Assembly: GCF_042747725.1 (NCBI RefSeq)
Contig: NZ_JBHZGO010000090.1
Span: 1-64,000, forward strand
DNA: 64,000 nucleotides
DNA from: FACHB-T130 sp042747725
GTDB taxonomy: Bacteria > Cyanobacteriota > Cyanobacteriia > Cyanobacteriales > FACHB-T130
Direction: 5' to 3'
In this document: in pieces, positions 8,794-17,979 of the stretch
Numbering within the stretch: position 1 is the stretch's first letter
How the letters are laid out: each line of letters opens with the position of its first letter
Program-made: the position numbers and the translations under genes
The notes under the pieces: generated by a model
Seen by the model: only the letters and a program-made list of their open reading frames with translations
The model's database searches: none
Told to the model about the DNA's origin: nothing

Positions 8794-10311
8794 ATGAAAT
8801 TCAGCATCGTTATTACGACTTATAACCGCCTTTCCTTGCTAAAACGGGCAATTGACACCTCTCTTGCCCAAACACTGCCTTGTGAAGTCATTGTTGCTGA
8901 TGACTGCTCTTCTGATGGCACCGAAGCCTATGTCAGCTGTCTAGTAGCATCGCTTCGTGCCAAAGGTGACGAACGCCTAGTTTATCACCGCAATCAGGTT
9001 AACCTCGGTCACTCAGCGACGATGAATACTGGAGTGCAGCTTGCCAAAGGCGAGTGGATTAAGCCGGTTGATGATGATGACTATTTAGCACCAAATTTTC
9101 TAGAGGAAATGAATCGGGCGATCGCGCTGTGTCCAAACGCTGTCATCGCCTCTTGTCTAGCGGCGCAGGTTGATGTCAACGAGGTCGAACTCTACAGAAC
9201 CAGACAAATTGGCCCCGGCAAAGCTTTCTATATTCCCCAAGAAGACCTTCATTTTGGGATGCTACTAGAACTTATCCCTTTTGGCACTCCCATTCAAGTT
9301 GTCTTCGCTCGTTGGGCTTTTCTGAAATCCGGCGGTTGGGATTCTCGCTTAGATGCGAACTTTGATGATATTGATTCCTGGATTAAAATTGCCCAGTTTG
9401 GAGATGCTGTTTTTGTAAATCAGTGCCTTGCTTATCGCACAATTTGGCCTGGAGCTTACAATCAAAAATTTCCTCTAAAAACTAGGCTGGATACTAATAT
9501 TTTGATCAAGGAGAAAATCTATGCTTTGGTGAGTGAAACTCACCGCCTTGAAACTCCTCCAATTAAGAATATCCAAGCTTATCTTAAACTGCATTGGAGT
9601 CTGGTGGCTCTCAAGCAAGGAAGAATTTTGAGTGCCATCAAGATGGCATTTCCATCAGTTTTTTCACCGATTGCCTGGAAGTTTTTAGCAATTAACCATC
9701 TATCGCATCCTCAGCAACCATTCTCGCATCAAAAGCAAGTAGCTCCCAATGGTTTGCTGTCTGAATCGATTCCTTACTCTGAATCTATTCATAATTCTAT
9801 TGCTCAAAAGGCTCGTTTTAAAACAGCACGTCTTCAAGAATTACGCATTTCTCTAAAATTCCGCTGTAGCCGGATTGCTTTTAGGCAAGGAAAAATTTTT
9901 AGCGCTATCAAAATCGCTTTAAATGCTGTTTCGCTGCTAATTGCCTGGAAGCTTTTCGGGACAGCTACTTTCCCTCAACCGTTTAGCAAAAAAAACCCTG
10001 TTAAAAATAATTTACTAGATAAAAACATTTTAGTTATGGAAAAAACCTATGCTTTAGTTAGTGAAAAGCACCAAGCTACTATTTCCAACCTTCAAAACTG
10101 GCGAGCTTATTTCAAACTGCGTGCAGCGTTTTTAGCGGTTCGGCAAGGAAAATTAGCGATCGCGTCTCAAATGGCATTTCCCGCTATATTTTCCTTTACT
10201 GCCTGGAAGCTATTAGTAAAAGTTATCTTATTGCGGCAACGCCATAGTAAAGAACCCCTGATTCGCAGGTTTGTGCTATTTGGCTTACCAGAGAATAAGA
10301 CTAAGGATTGA
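8794..10311 (+). CDS. Family 2 glycosyltransferase with repeated C-terminal tail
   Basis: A GT-A fold glycosyltransferase in residues 1-230: the start MKFSIVITTYNRLSLLKRAID, the nucleotide-sugar site VIVADDCSSDGTE and the DXD-like VDDDDYLAPNF are clear. The tail (about 231-475) holds three diverged copies of a unit with the pattern ALVSExH, a Lys/Arg-rich helix with RQGK(I/L), SAIKMAF and AWK-L, at about 231-300, 343-389 and 405-475. I chose ATG 8794 over GTG 8746 because GGAG lies 5 bases before it and the GT fold starts at once. Substrate unknown; probably surface polysaccharide. Confidence 0.85.
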   Translation: MKFSIVITTYNRLSLLKRAIDTSLAQTLPCEVIVADDCSSDGTEAYVSCLVASLRAKGDERLVYHRNQVNLGHSATMNTGVQLAKGEWIKPVDDDDYLAPNFLEEMNRAIALCPNAVIASCLAAQVDVNEVELYRTRQIGPGKAFYIPQEDLHFGMLLELIPFGTPIQVVFARWAFLKSGGWDSRLDANFDDIDSWIKIAQFGDAVFVNQCLAYRTIWPGAYNQKFPLKTRLDTNILIKEKIYALVSETHRLETPPIKNIQAYLKLHWSLVALKQGRILSAIKMAFPSVFSPIAWKFLAINHLSHPQQPFSHQKQVAPNGLLSESIPYSESIHNSIAQKARFKTARLQELRISLKFRCSRIAFRQGKIFSAIKIALNAVSLLIAWKLFGTATFPQPFSKKNPVKNNLLDKNILVMEKTYALVSEKHQATISNLQNWRAYFKLRAAFLAVRQGKLAIASQMAFPAIFSFTAWKLLVKVILLRQRHSKEPLIRRFVLFGLPENKTKD

Positions 10312-10358
10312 ATGGGGAAAGAGTGCATTTCAAGGTTTGTAAAAATCGTGAAAGCGAG

Positions 10359-10388
10359 ATCCCCGACTTCGTAAGAGTTGTCGGGGAT
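10359..10388. repeat. Hairpin after the glycosyltransferase gene
   Basis: A perfect 9-bp stem, ATCCCCGAC (10359-10367) with GTCGGGGAT (10380-10388), and a 12-base loop. No T-run follows, so it may be an intergenic repeat or an RNA-stabilising end rather than a classical terminator. Confidence 0.45.
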
Positions 10389-10527
10389 ATGAAGGGCTGG
10401 CTCACAACTAAAATAGGATTGCTATATTATGTTTCATTTAACCCCAAGCTTTAAAAAGCCGTTAGCGAAGCGGCAGCAATTCAACGGGGTACAGCCTTAC
10501 TCCTGCATAAAAGGAAATTGTTAAAGA

Positions 10528-13500
10528 ATGGGCTGGCGTAAGCGATCGCAATCAAAATCATCGAACTCTGTTGGACAGGGTTTGCGAAAAGCCAAAGCAT
10601 ACGCAGTTTCGCTGCGAATGCGCCTCACCTGCCTGGTGCTGCTGGCTGTCGTCCCGGCGTTTGCGCTGATGTACACAAACTTCCAGGAACGCCGACACCA
10701 AACAACTCACATTCAGGCAGATGCGCTACAGATGACTAGGCTGGCTACCGCCAATCAAGCGCGCTTGATTGACAGCACTCGTCAGCTACTCGTCGTGCTG
10801 GCGCAACTCCCGCAAATGCGCCCAACTAACGCAGCAGCGTGTAGCGCGTTTTTAGCAAATTTGCGGCAAGAATACCCAGTTTATGTCAACCTAGGAGCCG
10901 TTACATCTCAGGGCGATCTATTTTGCAGCGCCGTCCCCCTAAAAGCGCCCCTGAACTTAGTCAACGATTCGTGGGTTCGGGATGCTGTCAAAGAGCGCGA
11001 CTTCTGGGCGGGAGACTATCAAATTGGTCGCATCGCGGGCAAACCGGCGATTTTTTTCAGCTATCCCGTCCTAGACGAAGGCAAGGTAAAAGCGGTCGTT
11101 TTTGCCGCCCTAGATTTGACATCGTTCAGTCAACGCGCGAACGTTGCCCAGCTACCACCAGGCTCGACGTTCGCGGTTATTGACAGCAAAGGGATAATTT
11201 TAGCTCGCTACCCCAACCCCGAAACCTGGGTGGGGCAAGCCGCGCCGGAGACACCTCTGGTTAAAACCATGCTGAGGCAAAAAAGGGCAGGCACGGTGGA
11301 GGCTGCTGGCGTGGATGGTGTCGCGCGATTGTATGCGATCGCGCCGCTGGAGGGCGCTTGTAGAGACAAGGGCGATCGCGTCTGCAACATCTACGTGTCG
11401 GTGGGCATCCCCAAAACCGTCGCCTTTGCTGCTGCTGACAGGCAGTTGCACCGCAACTTAGCAGGCATGGGGTTGGTCGCCGTGTTAGCGATCGCTGCCA
11501 CTTGGGTGGGTAGCGACGTGTTTATTTTGCGTCGGGTGAAGGCGCTCCTGAAGCCAATGCAGCGGCTCTCAGAAGGCGATTTGAGCGTTCGTACTGGCGT
11601 TAATCACGGTTTTGGAGTCAGCCAATTGGCTGGTGCCTTTGACACGATGGCGGCGTCGCTAGAACGTTCTGAGGGCGATCGCAAACAATCTCTTGAGGCG
11701 CTGCGGGAGAGCGAAACCCGTTACCGCCTCGTCGCCAAAGCCAGCAACGATGCAATCTGGGACTGGGATTTGCTGACAAACCGGGTAGAGTGGAACGAAT
11801 CCATCGAAAAACTCTTCGGCTACTCAGCAACTGAAGTCGGTTTTGATGCCAATTGGTGGTGCGAAAATATACACCCAGAAGACAGAGAGCGGGTTGTCTC
11901 TGGGATTCACGCTGCGATCGACAGTGGAAGACAAATCTGGTCGGATGAATATCGCTACCGTCGCGCCGACAACTCTTATGCTTTGGTAATTGACCGGGGA
12001 TTGGTCGCCTATGACGATCGGGGGAATCCAGTGCGGATAATCGGCTCAATGACAGACATTAGCGAAAGCCTGCGGCACGCTACGCTACGCAAGCAAGCTG
12101 AGACGCTCATCGCCGGACAAAAACAGGTACTGGAAATGATTGCCACTGGCGCAGCACTGGTCGATGTTCTGGATGTTTTGGTTCGGTTTATCGAGAAACA
12201 ATCAGGTGAAAGCTTTTGTGCGATTCTGCTAGTTGACGAAAAAGAGAACAAGTTGCGGCATGGAGCCGCTCCCAGCCTTCCAGAAAGCTACAATCAGGCG
12301 ATCGATGGCATCGCCATTGGCGCTGAATTTGGTTGTTGTAGCAAGGCGGCGTTTTTCGGTAAACCCGTCATTGTTTCAGATATTGACAGCGATCGCCTTT
12401 GGGCGGATTTCGGGGATTTGACATTAAGCCACAAACTGCGAAGCTGTTGGTCTACGCCTATCTTTTCCAGCAATGGTAAGGTATTGGGCATTTTTGTGAT
12501 GTATCACCCCGAAGCGAGGCAACCGAATCAGGATGAGTTACATCTGACCACGATTGCCACCCAAATCGCCGGGATTGCTCTGGAACGCCAGCAAGCAGAG
12601 GAAGCATTGCAACATAGTGAAGAGCAACTGCGCCTGATTGCAGATGCTTTGCCGGTGCTGATTGCCTATATCAATTCGGATCAGTGCTATCACTTTAATA
12701 ATCGGGCTTACGAACAATGGTTCGGCAAATCTCAGGCGGAAGTCACCGGACAGCACATTAGAAAAGTTTTAGGTGAGTCGGCTTATCAGGCAATTCAGCA
12801 GTATGTCGAGGCAGCATTGTCAGGGCAGGAAGTAACCTACGAAAGCGCTGTGCCCTATGAATATGGAGGGACGCGTTGGGTCAATGCCACTTACCTGCCA
12901 CATTTTGGGGAACACGGTGAAGTCAAAGGATTTATTGCCTTGGTCAGCAACATCACCGAGCGTAAAGCGGCTGAAGAGGCGTTGCGGCAGAGTGAGGAGC
13001 GATATCGTTCTTTGGCACGCGCTACGTCACAGATGGTTTGGACTTGCAACGCCCAAGGAGAGGTTGTGACCAATCAGCCGGATTGGAGAGTCTATACGGG
13101 TCAAAGCGAGGCAGAAATACTAGGCTGGCGCTGGCTAGATGCCATCCATCCAGACGATCGCGATCGCATTGCTCAGCAGTGGTCTGACGCTATCCAATCG
13201 AAAAACGTCTATGACACTGAGTTTCGCCTGCGGCGTGCTGATAGTATTTATCGCTACTTCAATGTCCGTGGTGTTCCTGTATTATCAAAAGACGGTGACG
13301 TGCGAGAGTGGATAGGCACCTGCACCGACATCACCGAAAAAGTACAGGCAGAGGAAGCGATTCGCCAGTTGAACGGCCAACTTGAACAACGAGTCATCAA
13401 ACGAACCGCGCAACTGGAAGCCGCCAATCAAGAGTTAGAAGCCTTCTGCTATTCCATCTCTCACGACTTGCGATCGCCTTTGCGTGCCATCAACGGATTT

Positions 13501-14148
13501 TCGCGGATTTTGCTGGAAGAATATAGAGAACAACTCGATCCGGAAGCCCAACGCTATCAGCAACTGGTGCAAAACAACGCCCAGCAAATGGGTCAACTGA
13601 TTGATGACTTACTTGCATTTTCGCGCCTTTCGCGCCAGCCACTGAGGAAACAAACCGTAGCGATCGCTGACTTGGTACGCCAAGTGCTAAGAGACTTATG
13701 GCACGAACAGCAAAATCGGCAATTTGAAATGATTATCGGCAATTTACCTACCTGCGAAGGCGATCCCGCTTTACTCAAGCAGGTAGTTGTCAACTTGCTG
13801 ACAAACGCCCTAAAATTCACGCGCGGTCGGGAAGTCGCCCAGATTGAAATTGGCTGGAGTCATCAGTCATTAACGAATGACCCAGAACTAGAGACCGATC
13901 GCTCTTTAACGAATGTCGTTTATTTCGTCAAAGACAACGGCGCAGGCTTTGATATGCGATACGCCCATAAACTCTTTGGCGTCTTCCAACGGCTGCATCG
14001 TGCTGAAGATTATGAAGGAACCGGAGTGGGACTAGCAATCGTGCAGCGCATCATCCATCGCCACGGCGGACGGATTTGGGCTGAGTCAGTCGTCAACCAA
14101 GGCACAACATTTTACTTTACCCTAACAGGGGGCAATACTCATGAGTGA
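10528..14148 (+). CDS. Multi-sensor histidine kinase (Cache-HAMP-PAS-GAF-PAS-PAS-HisKA-HATPase)
   Basis: A 1206-aa membrane sensor kinase. It has membrane segments at about 30-50 and 312-335 enclosing a Cache-like periplasmic sensor, a HAMP linker, a PAS with PAC (about 395-515), a GAF (about 540-690), two more PAS domains (about 700-815 and 830-945), a coiled coil, HisKA with phospho-His H979 in SISHDLRSP, and an ATPase domain with GVGLAIVQRI. The kinase core is of the type found in cyanobacterial phytochromes (paired with Rcp1-like regulators), and the next gene is exactly such a regulator, overlapping by 8 bp. The GAF has no clear bilin-binding Cys motif that I could identify. Signal unknown. 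Confidence 0.92.
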   Translation: MGWRKRSQSKSSNSVGQGLRKAKAYAVSLRMRLTCLVLLAVVPAFALMYTNFQERRHQTTHIQADALQMTRLATANQARLIDSTRQLLVVLAQLPQMRPTNAAACSAFLANLRQEYPVYVNLGAVTSQGDLFCSAVPLKAPLNLVNDSWVRDAVKERDFWAGDYQIGRIAGKPAIFFSYPVLDEGKVKAVVFAALDLTSFSQRANVAQLPPGSTFAVIDSKGIILARYPNPETWVGQAAPETPLVKTMLRQKRAGTVEAAGVDGVARLYAIAPLEGACRDKGDRVCNIYVSVGIPKTVAFAAADRQLHRNLAGMGLVAVLAIAATWVGSDVFILRRVKALLKPMQRLSEGDLSVRTGVNHGFGVSQLAGAFDTMAASLERSEGDRKQSLEALRESETRYRLVAKASNDAIWDWDLLTNRVEWNESIEKLFGYSATEVGFDANWWCENIHPEDRERVVSGIHAAIDSGRQIWSDEYRYRRADNSYALVIDRGLVAYDDRGNPVRIIGSMTDISESLRHATLRKQAETLIAGQKQVLEMIATGAALVDVLDVLVRFIEKQSGESFCAILLVDEKENKLRHGAAPSLPESYNQAIDGIAIGAEFGCCSKAAFFGKPVIVSDIDSDRLWADFGDLTLSHKLRSCWSTPIFSSNGKVLGIFVMYHPEARQPNQDELHLTTIATQIAGIALERQQAEEALQHSEEQLRLIADALPVLIAYINSDQCYHFNNRAYEQWFGKSQAEVTGQHIRKVLGESAYQAIQQYVEAALSGQEVTYESAVPYEYGGTRWVNATYLPHFGEHGEVKGFIALVSNITERKAAEEALRQSEERYRSLARATSQMVWTCNAQGEVVTNQPDWRVYTGQSEAEILGWRWLDAIHPDDRDRIAQQWSDAIQSKNVYDTEFRLRRADSIYRYFNVRGVPVLSKDGDVREWIGTCTDITEKVQAEEAIRQLNGQLEQRVIKRTAQLEAANQELEAFCYSISHDLRSPLRAINGFSRILLEEYREQLDPEAQRYQQLVQNNAQQMGQLIDDLLAFSRLSRQPLRKQTVAIADLVRQVLRDLWHEQQNRQFEMIIGNLPTCEGDPALLKQVVVNLLTNALKFTRGREVAQIEIGWSHQSLTNDPELETDRSLTNVVYFVKDNGAGFDMRYAHKLFGVFQRLHRAEDYEGTGVGLAIVQRIIHRHGGRIWAESVVNQGTTFYFTLTGGNTHE

Positions 14149-14584
14149 GCGCTCAGCAGAATGTTTGCTGGTCGAAGACAATCCCAACGACCTGGAATTG
14201 GCACTTTATGCTTTGCGAAAGTACAACCTTAGCGATCGCATCCAAGTTGCCCGCGACGGTGCTGAAGCCCTAGACTACATTTTCCGGACAGGTGCCTATC
14301 GCGATCGCTACCCTGAAAACCACCCCAAAGTCATTTTCCTCGATCTCAAACTACCCAGAGTAGACGGGTTGGAAGTATTGCAGCGCCTCAAATCCGACCC
14401 CCAAACTCGGATGATTCCAGTAGTAATTCTCACCTCGTCGAACGAAGAACGCGACATCTTAGAGAGTTACCGTTTGGGGGTCAACAGTTATATCGTTAAG
14501 CCGGTGAACTTTGAACAGTTCACCGAAACTGTGCAGCAATTAGGGTTGTACTGGCTGCTGTTGAACCAGACCCCAAGCCGCTAG
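14141..14584 (+). CDS. Rcp1-like single-domain response regulator
   Basis: A 147-aa stand-alone receiver domain. It has the acidic pocket VEDNPND (residues 11-17), phospho-acceptor D68 in IFLDLKLPRVDG, the switch Thr in VVILTSSNEERD and the Lys in IVKPVNF. This Rcp1 subfamily partners phytochrome-like kinases. Its ATG lies inside the 3' end of the kinase gene in another frame, so expression is probably translationally coupled and the kinase at 10528-14148 is its likely phosphodonor. No output domain, so it must act by protein contact or as a phosphate relay. Confidence 0.92.
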   Translation: MSERSAECLLVEDNPNDLELALYALRKYNLSDRIQVARDGAEALDYIFRTGAYRDRYPENHPKVIFLDLKLPRVDGLEVLQRLKSDPQTRMIPVVILTSSNEERDILESYRLGVNSYIVKPVNFEQFTETVQQLGLYWLLLNQTPSR

Positions 14585-14741
14585 CAGCCAGCATTCTTAA
14601 GGATAAAAGCTATAAAAGATAGAAACATCGCCATTGAATTTACACTGAACACGTAATAATTCAGAGTACACGCTCTATAAAAGCGCACAGTGGTGTAACC
14701 CCACCCACGGCTCAATTCCCCCTGCTTACAAGAAGGTCATC

Positions 14742-14996
14742 ATGTCCGCTCTGCTCCAGATTTTACTGCTTGAGGATTCCCTGGCTGATGCTGAATTAAC
14801 TTTGCACGCACTAAGTTTGGCTGGCTTTAAACCCGACTGGCAGCGTGTAGAGACAGAAGCCGATTACCTCGCCCAACTGCATCCCGGTATCGAGTTGATT
14901 CTGGCTGACTATAGCTTGCCTCAGTTTGACGCCCTCAGGGCGCTGCAACTTTTGCAAGAGCGCGGCTTAGATATTTCGTTGCCAGTTAATTCATGA
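14742..14996 (+). pseudogene. Truncated response regulator receiver domain
   Basis: An 84-aa fragment covering only the first half of a receiver domain: acidic pair LEDSLAD (10-16) and phospho-Asp D56 in LILADYSLPQFDA. Homologous regulators continue with a P-F-I-I-V-S-G-T-I-G-E-E type strand, but here the frame ends in GLDISLPVNS. The second half of the fold and any output domain are absent. The stop overlaps the coaE start (ATGATG at 14993-14998), so a recombination event probably removed the 3' part and joined it to coaE. It may still be translated as a leader that couples to coaE. Confidence 0.65.
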
Positions 14997-15583
14997 TGCG
15001 CGTTATTGGTCTGACTGGAGGCATTGGAACTGGCAAAACGACTGTCTCAAATTATCTTGCCAGTCACTACAATTTGCCGGTTTTGGATGCGGATATTTAT
15101 GCTAGAGAAGCTGTGAAAGTGGGTTCGCCCATTCTCAGCGAAATTGTTGAGCGCTATGGAGCAGATATGCTGCTACCGGATGGGACGCTAGACCGCCGAA
15201 AGCTTGGCAATATTGTGTTTAATTCGCCCGAAGAGCGGCGTTGGCTAGAGCAACAGATTCATCCTGATGTGCGCGATCGCTTGATTGAAAAAATGCCAGA
15301 ACTCAACTCGCATCCGACTGTGGTTTTGGTGGTGCCTTTGCTGTTTGAAGCGGGGATGACGGCTCTGTGTACGGAAATTTGGGTCGTATACTGTTCCGAA
15401 CAACATCAACTTCAGAGATTAATCAAGCGCGATCGCTTAACTTTAGAACAAGCGCAAGCCAGGATTACTAGCCAAATGCCCATTCAGGAGAAATGCGATC
15501 GCGCTGATGTAATTTTAGATAACTCCTCCACCCTAGAAGCTTTGCTCAAACAGGTAGATAATCAATTAAAAATTAAAAATTAA
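14993..15583 (+). CDS. coaE: Dephospho-CoA kinase
   Basis: A 196-aa cytosolic kinase that phosphorylates the 3'-OH of dephospho-CoA in the last step of CoA synthesis. P-loop GGIGTGKT at residues 9-16; the CoaE motif LDADIYAREAV follows at about 34-44, and VVPLLFEAGM is the substrate/lid region. Length is normal for the family. Two adjacent ATG codons (14993, 14996) could serve as the start, overlapping the stop of a receiver-domain stub. The last codons (LKIKN) are encoded by an AT-rich repeat, so the natural C-terminus may have been altered slightly. Confidence 0.93.
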   Translation: MMRVIGLTGGIGTGKTTVSNYLASHYNLPVLDADIYAREAVKVGSPILSEIVERYGADMLLPDGTLDRRKLGNIVFNSPEERRWLEQQIHPDVRDRLIEKMPELNSHPTVVLVVPLLFEAGMTALCTEIWVVYCSEQHQLQRLIKRDRLTLEQAQARITSQMPIQEKCDRADVILDNSSTLEALLKQVDNQLKIKN

Positions 15584-15742
15584 AAATTGCCAAATCCCGT
15601 CAGTGTCACGAAGTTTTCTTGATGGGAATGACCTAACCCCCAACCTTCTTCCCTTCCAGGAATGGGGGAGAAGTCAAAATATAGGCGACGAAAAACTAAT
15701 GACACTAACAACTCCCCATTTTTAATTTTTAATTTTTAATTA
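15564..15742. repeat. Inverted AT-rich repeats bracketing the coaE/tldD gap
   Basis: Tandem copies of an AATTAAAA-type unit at 15564-15588 and the complementary AATTTTTAATTTTT series at 15718-15742 face each other across about 130 bp. The left arm contains the coaE stop and the right arm the tldD stop. Transcripts from either side could form a long weak stem, so it may act as a bidirectional 3' end. Confidence 0.5.
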
Positions 15743-17137
15743 CTCTGCATCGCCTCCCACAATAACATTGCGAATGCGGAGACTTGGCCCGCCACAGCCT
15801 ACTGGCAAGCCATTTTGACCTCCCTTACCGCAGCCGCCGGATTCATCCCAGTAAAAATCATCCCCAATCGCTTCAATATCCGCCAAGGTACTGAAAACAT
15901 TCCCTGAAAGCGTCACATCCCGAACGGGTTCGGCAATCTTGCCGTCGCGGATCATCCAAGCTTCAGCGGCGGAGAAAGTAAACATTTCTCCATTCGTCAT
16001 GCCACCCAGCCAGTTACGAGCGTAGACGCCTTCTTTGATCCCTTTAAATAAATCCTGCACGGGCGTTTTGCCCCGCTCAATCCAAGTATTCGTCATGCGG
16101 ACGAGGGGGGAATAGTGGTAATTCAGACAACGGGCATTGCCGGTGGGGGCTTCCGAGAGCTTTCCGGCAGTTTCGCGAGAGTGGAGGCGTCCGACTAAGA
16201 TGCCATCCTTAATTAGCTGAGTGGTGGTAGCAGGTGTCCCTTCATCGTCGTATAAGTAGCTGCCGCGATGACCGGCGGGAGCGGCACCGTCAAAGATTTG
16301 CAGTTCTTTTGGCCCAAATCGGCGTCCCAGGGTCATCACTTCCAGAATATCGGGGTTTTCATAAGCCATATCTGCTTCTGAAAGGTGCCCAAAAGCTTCG
16401 TGGACAAATAAACCGCTGAGAATGGGATCGATGACGACAGTGTAGGTATTGCCTTTTACCGGAGGCAGAGAGAGGGCGTTCACGGCACGGAGAGCGGCAC
16501 TACGAACCTGCTCGTCCAAATTTGTTAAGTCTTCGTAGGCTTTGCGGGAGCCGGTCGTTTCTCGTCCTGTTTGCACGGTTTCGCCATTTCGAGCGGTGGC
16601 GGCAAAGCGCATTTCCATATCCACCCAAGACTGCTCAATCAGCGTTCCGTCTGAGGTGGCGAGGATGACTCGCTGGGAGCTGTCGCTGTAGCGCACGGAG
16701 GTGGTGGTGATTGAAGAGCTGGCGCTCTTGAGGATTTCGGTGTAGCGATCGCACAATTGTTTCTTGGTTGCCAGCGATATCTCTCGCGGATCGCTGCCTT
16801 CTAGGGGAAGTTTACAAATCGCCTGCACGGGGTCTATCGGAGCCAGCAGGGTTTCTTCATCGCCAATAATTCGAGCGGCAGCGATCGCTTCTTCAATCCG
16901 TTCTGCTAAGGTGGAAAGCTGATTAAAGCTGGCGAAGCCCCAGCCTCCTTTGTAACAAGCCCGGACTTGTCCACCAATGGAGATGCCTTCAGTGAGGGTT
17001 TCGACCCGATCGCCGCGCAAAAAGATATCAGTTCCTTCGGCTTCTTCTATCCGAATTGCTAAATAATCGACGTGGGGTGAGTAACGAGCGACTAAGTCGG
17101 CGAGCAAGTTTTTGGCATCAGCCAGTAAGGTCGGCAT
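15740..17137 (-). CDS. tldD: TldD/PmbA-family metalloprotease
   Basis: A 465-aa protein of the TldD family, in which TldD pairs with PmbA (TldE) to form a protease acting on modified peptides, antitoxins and unfolded segments. The catalytic HExxxH motif is present as HEAFGH near residue 246, with the family blocks GRRFGPKELQIFDG and YDDEGTPA. The catalytic motif makes this the TldD-type (active) subunit; no PmbA partner is in the window. It is convergent with coaE and separated from the next minus-strand gene by a strong terminator. Confidence 0.9.
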   Translation of the reverse strand: MPTLLADAKNLLADLVARYSPHVDYLAIRIEEAEGTDIFLRGDRVETLTEGISIGGQVRACYKGGWGFASFNQLSTLAERIEEAIAAARIIGDEETLLAPIDPVQAICKLPLEGSDPREISLATKKQLCDRYTEILKSASSSITTTSVRYSDSSQRVILATSDGTLIEQSWVDMEMRFAATARNGETVQTGRETTGSRKAYEDLTNLDEQVRSAALRAVNALSLPPVKGNTYTVVIDPILSGLFVHEAFGHLSEADMAYENPDILEVMTLGRRFGPKELQIFDGAAPAGHRGSYLYDDEGTPATTTQLIKDGILVGRLHSRETAGKLSEAPTGNARCLNYHYSPLVRMTNTWIERGKTPVQDLFKGIKEGVYARNWLGGMTNGEMFTFSAAEAWMIRDGKIAEPVRDVTLSGNVFSTLADIEAIGDDFYWDESGGCGKGGQNGLPVGCGGPSLRIRNVIVGGDAE

Positions 17138-17259
17138 TTGTCTTGCAGCAACATTGATAAACTGCTTCCATTGTGCAATTATTTAGCCTCACCTTGCCAC
17201 TGGAGGCAGGAAAAGAGGAGCCGGAAAGGTAATGGCGATCGATAAATATACAAAGCATA

Positions 17260-17290
17260 AAAACCCGTTTTCGCTCCGAAAACGGGTTTT
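17260..17290 (-). terminator. Strong intrinsic terminator
   Basis: A near-perfect stem AAAACCCGTTTTCG / CGAAAACGGGTTTT with a 3-base CTC loop. T-runs are present on both strands. It sits just after the 17335-17895 stress gene on the minus strand and before tldD, so it should end the stress-cassette transcript. A very similar stem follows clpX. Confidence 0.85.
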
Positions 17291-17334
17291 TATAGTTAGA
17301 TGCACCTGTTGTCATCTAGACGAGAATATTTAAA

Positions 17335-17895
17335 TTAAAGAGACCTTTCAGTGATGGGTGGCCCTGTCGGTGTCTTGGCGTCGTAAATTCTCAATTCTTG
17401 GACGTTCCAGCGGTTGAGAATTGCTTCGGCTTGACGCACCTCTGCCTCTGTGCCTTCGACGATCAAGAAATAGTCGCCATGATGAATGCGATCGCTGTAA
17501 ACTGCGGCTTGCTCTTCAGGAATCCCATAGCCAGTCAATGAACCCAATAAGCCGCCTGCGGTTGCACCAATCACACCGCTGGTTAAGGTAGTAGCTAAAG
17601 CCGTTGCTGCCATCCCAATAATGCTAATTGGCCCTAAAACGGGAATGGCGGCAATGGTGCCCAGTCCCAGCGCCAAACCTAAGACGCCTCCGGCTGCACC
17701 GCCCGCGATCGCGCCAATGGTTGTTCCTTCTTGGGCTTTAGAAGCCGATGGCGGGGATACTGGCTCAGACTCTTTGCCGATCGCAGAAACCTGATTCATG
17801 GGAAAGCCAGCTGCTCTTAATTCCTCAATTGCGCCTTCTGCATCTTGCAAGTTTGAAAACACGCCAAAAGCGCGTTTTGGCTGAGTAAGCACCAT
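17335..17895 (-). CDS. YflT-like general stress protein with glycine-rich hydrophobic core (copy A)
   Basis: A 186-aa protein. Residues 8-45 match the start of the YflT/general-stress domain (GVFSNLQDAEGAIEELRAAGF). Residues 60-120 form a Gly/Ala-rich hydrophobic zipper (GAIAGGAAGGVLGLALGLG...), and the end is a second small alpha/beta unit (YFLIVEGTEAEVRQAEAIL). The pattern is common in desiccation- or osmotic-stress cyanobacterial proteins; the central region may insert into membranes. GGAGG lies upstream of the ATG. It is a clear paralogue of the gene at 18577-19245, with a BON lipoprotein between them; all three are co-directional. Confidence 0.8.
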   Translation of the reverse strand: MVLTQPKRAFGVFSNLQDAEGAIEELRAAGFPMNQVSAIGKESEPVSPPSASKAQEGTTIGAIAGGAAGGVLGLALGLGTIAAIPVLGPISIIGMAATALATTLTSGVIGATAGGLLGSLTGYGIPEEQAAVYSDRIHHGDYFLIVEGTEAEVRQAEAILNRWNVQELRIYDAKTPTGPPITERSL

Positions 17896-17979
17896 TACCC
17901 TTTCCTCCCTAACTCTTTACCAATCTGTTCGTGGTTTTGCCACAAGCGAAATCAAATTACAGTTACAAAGTCATCGCAG

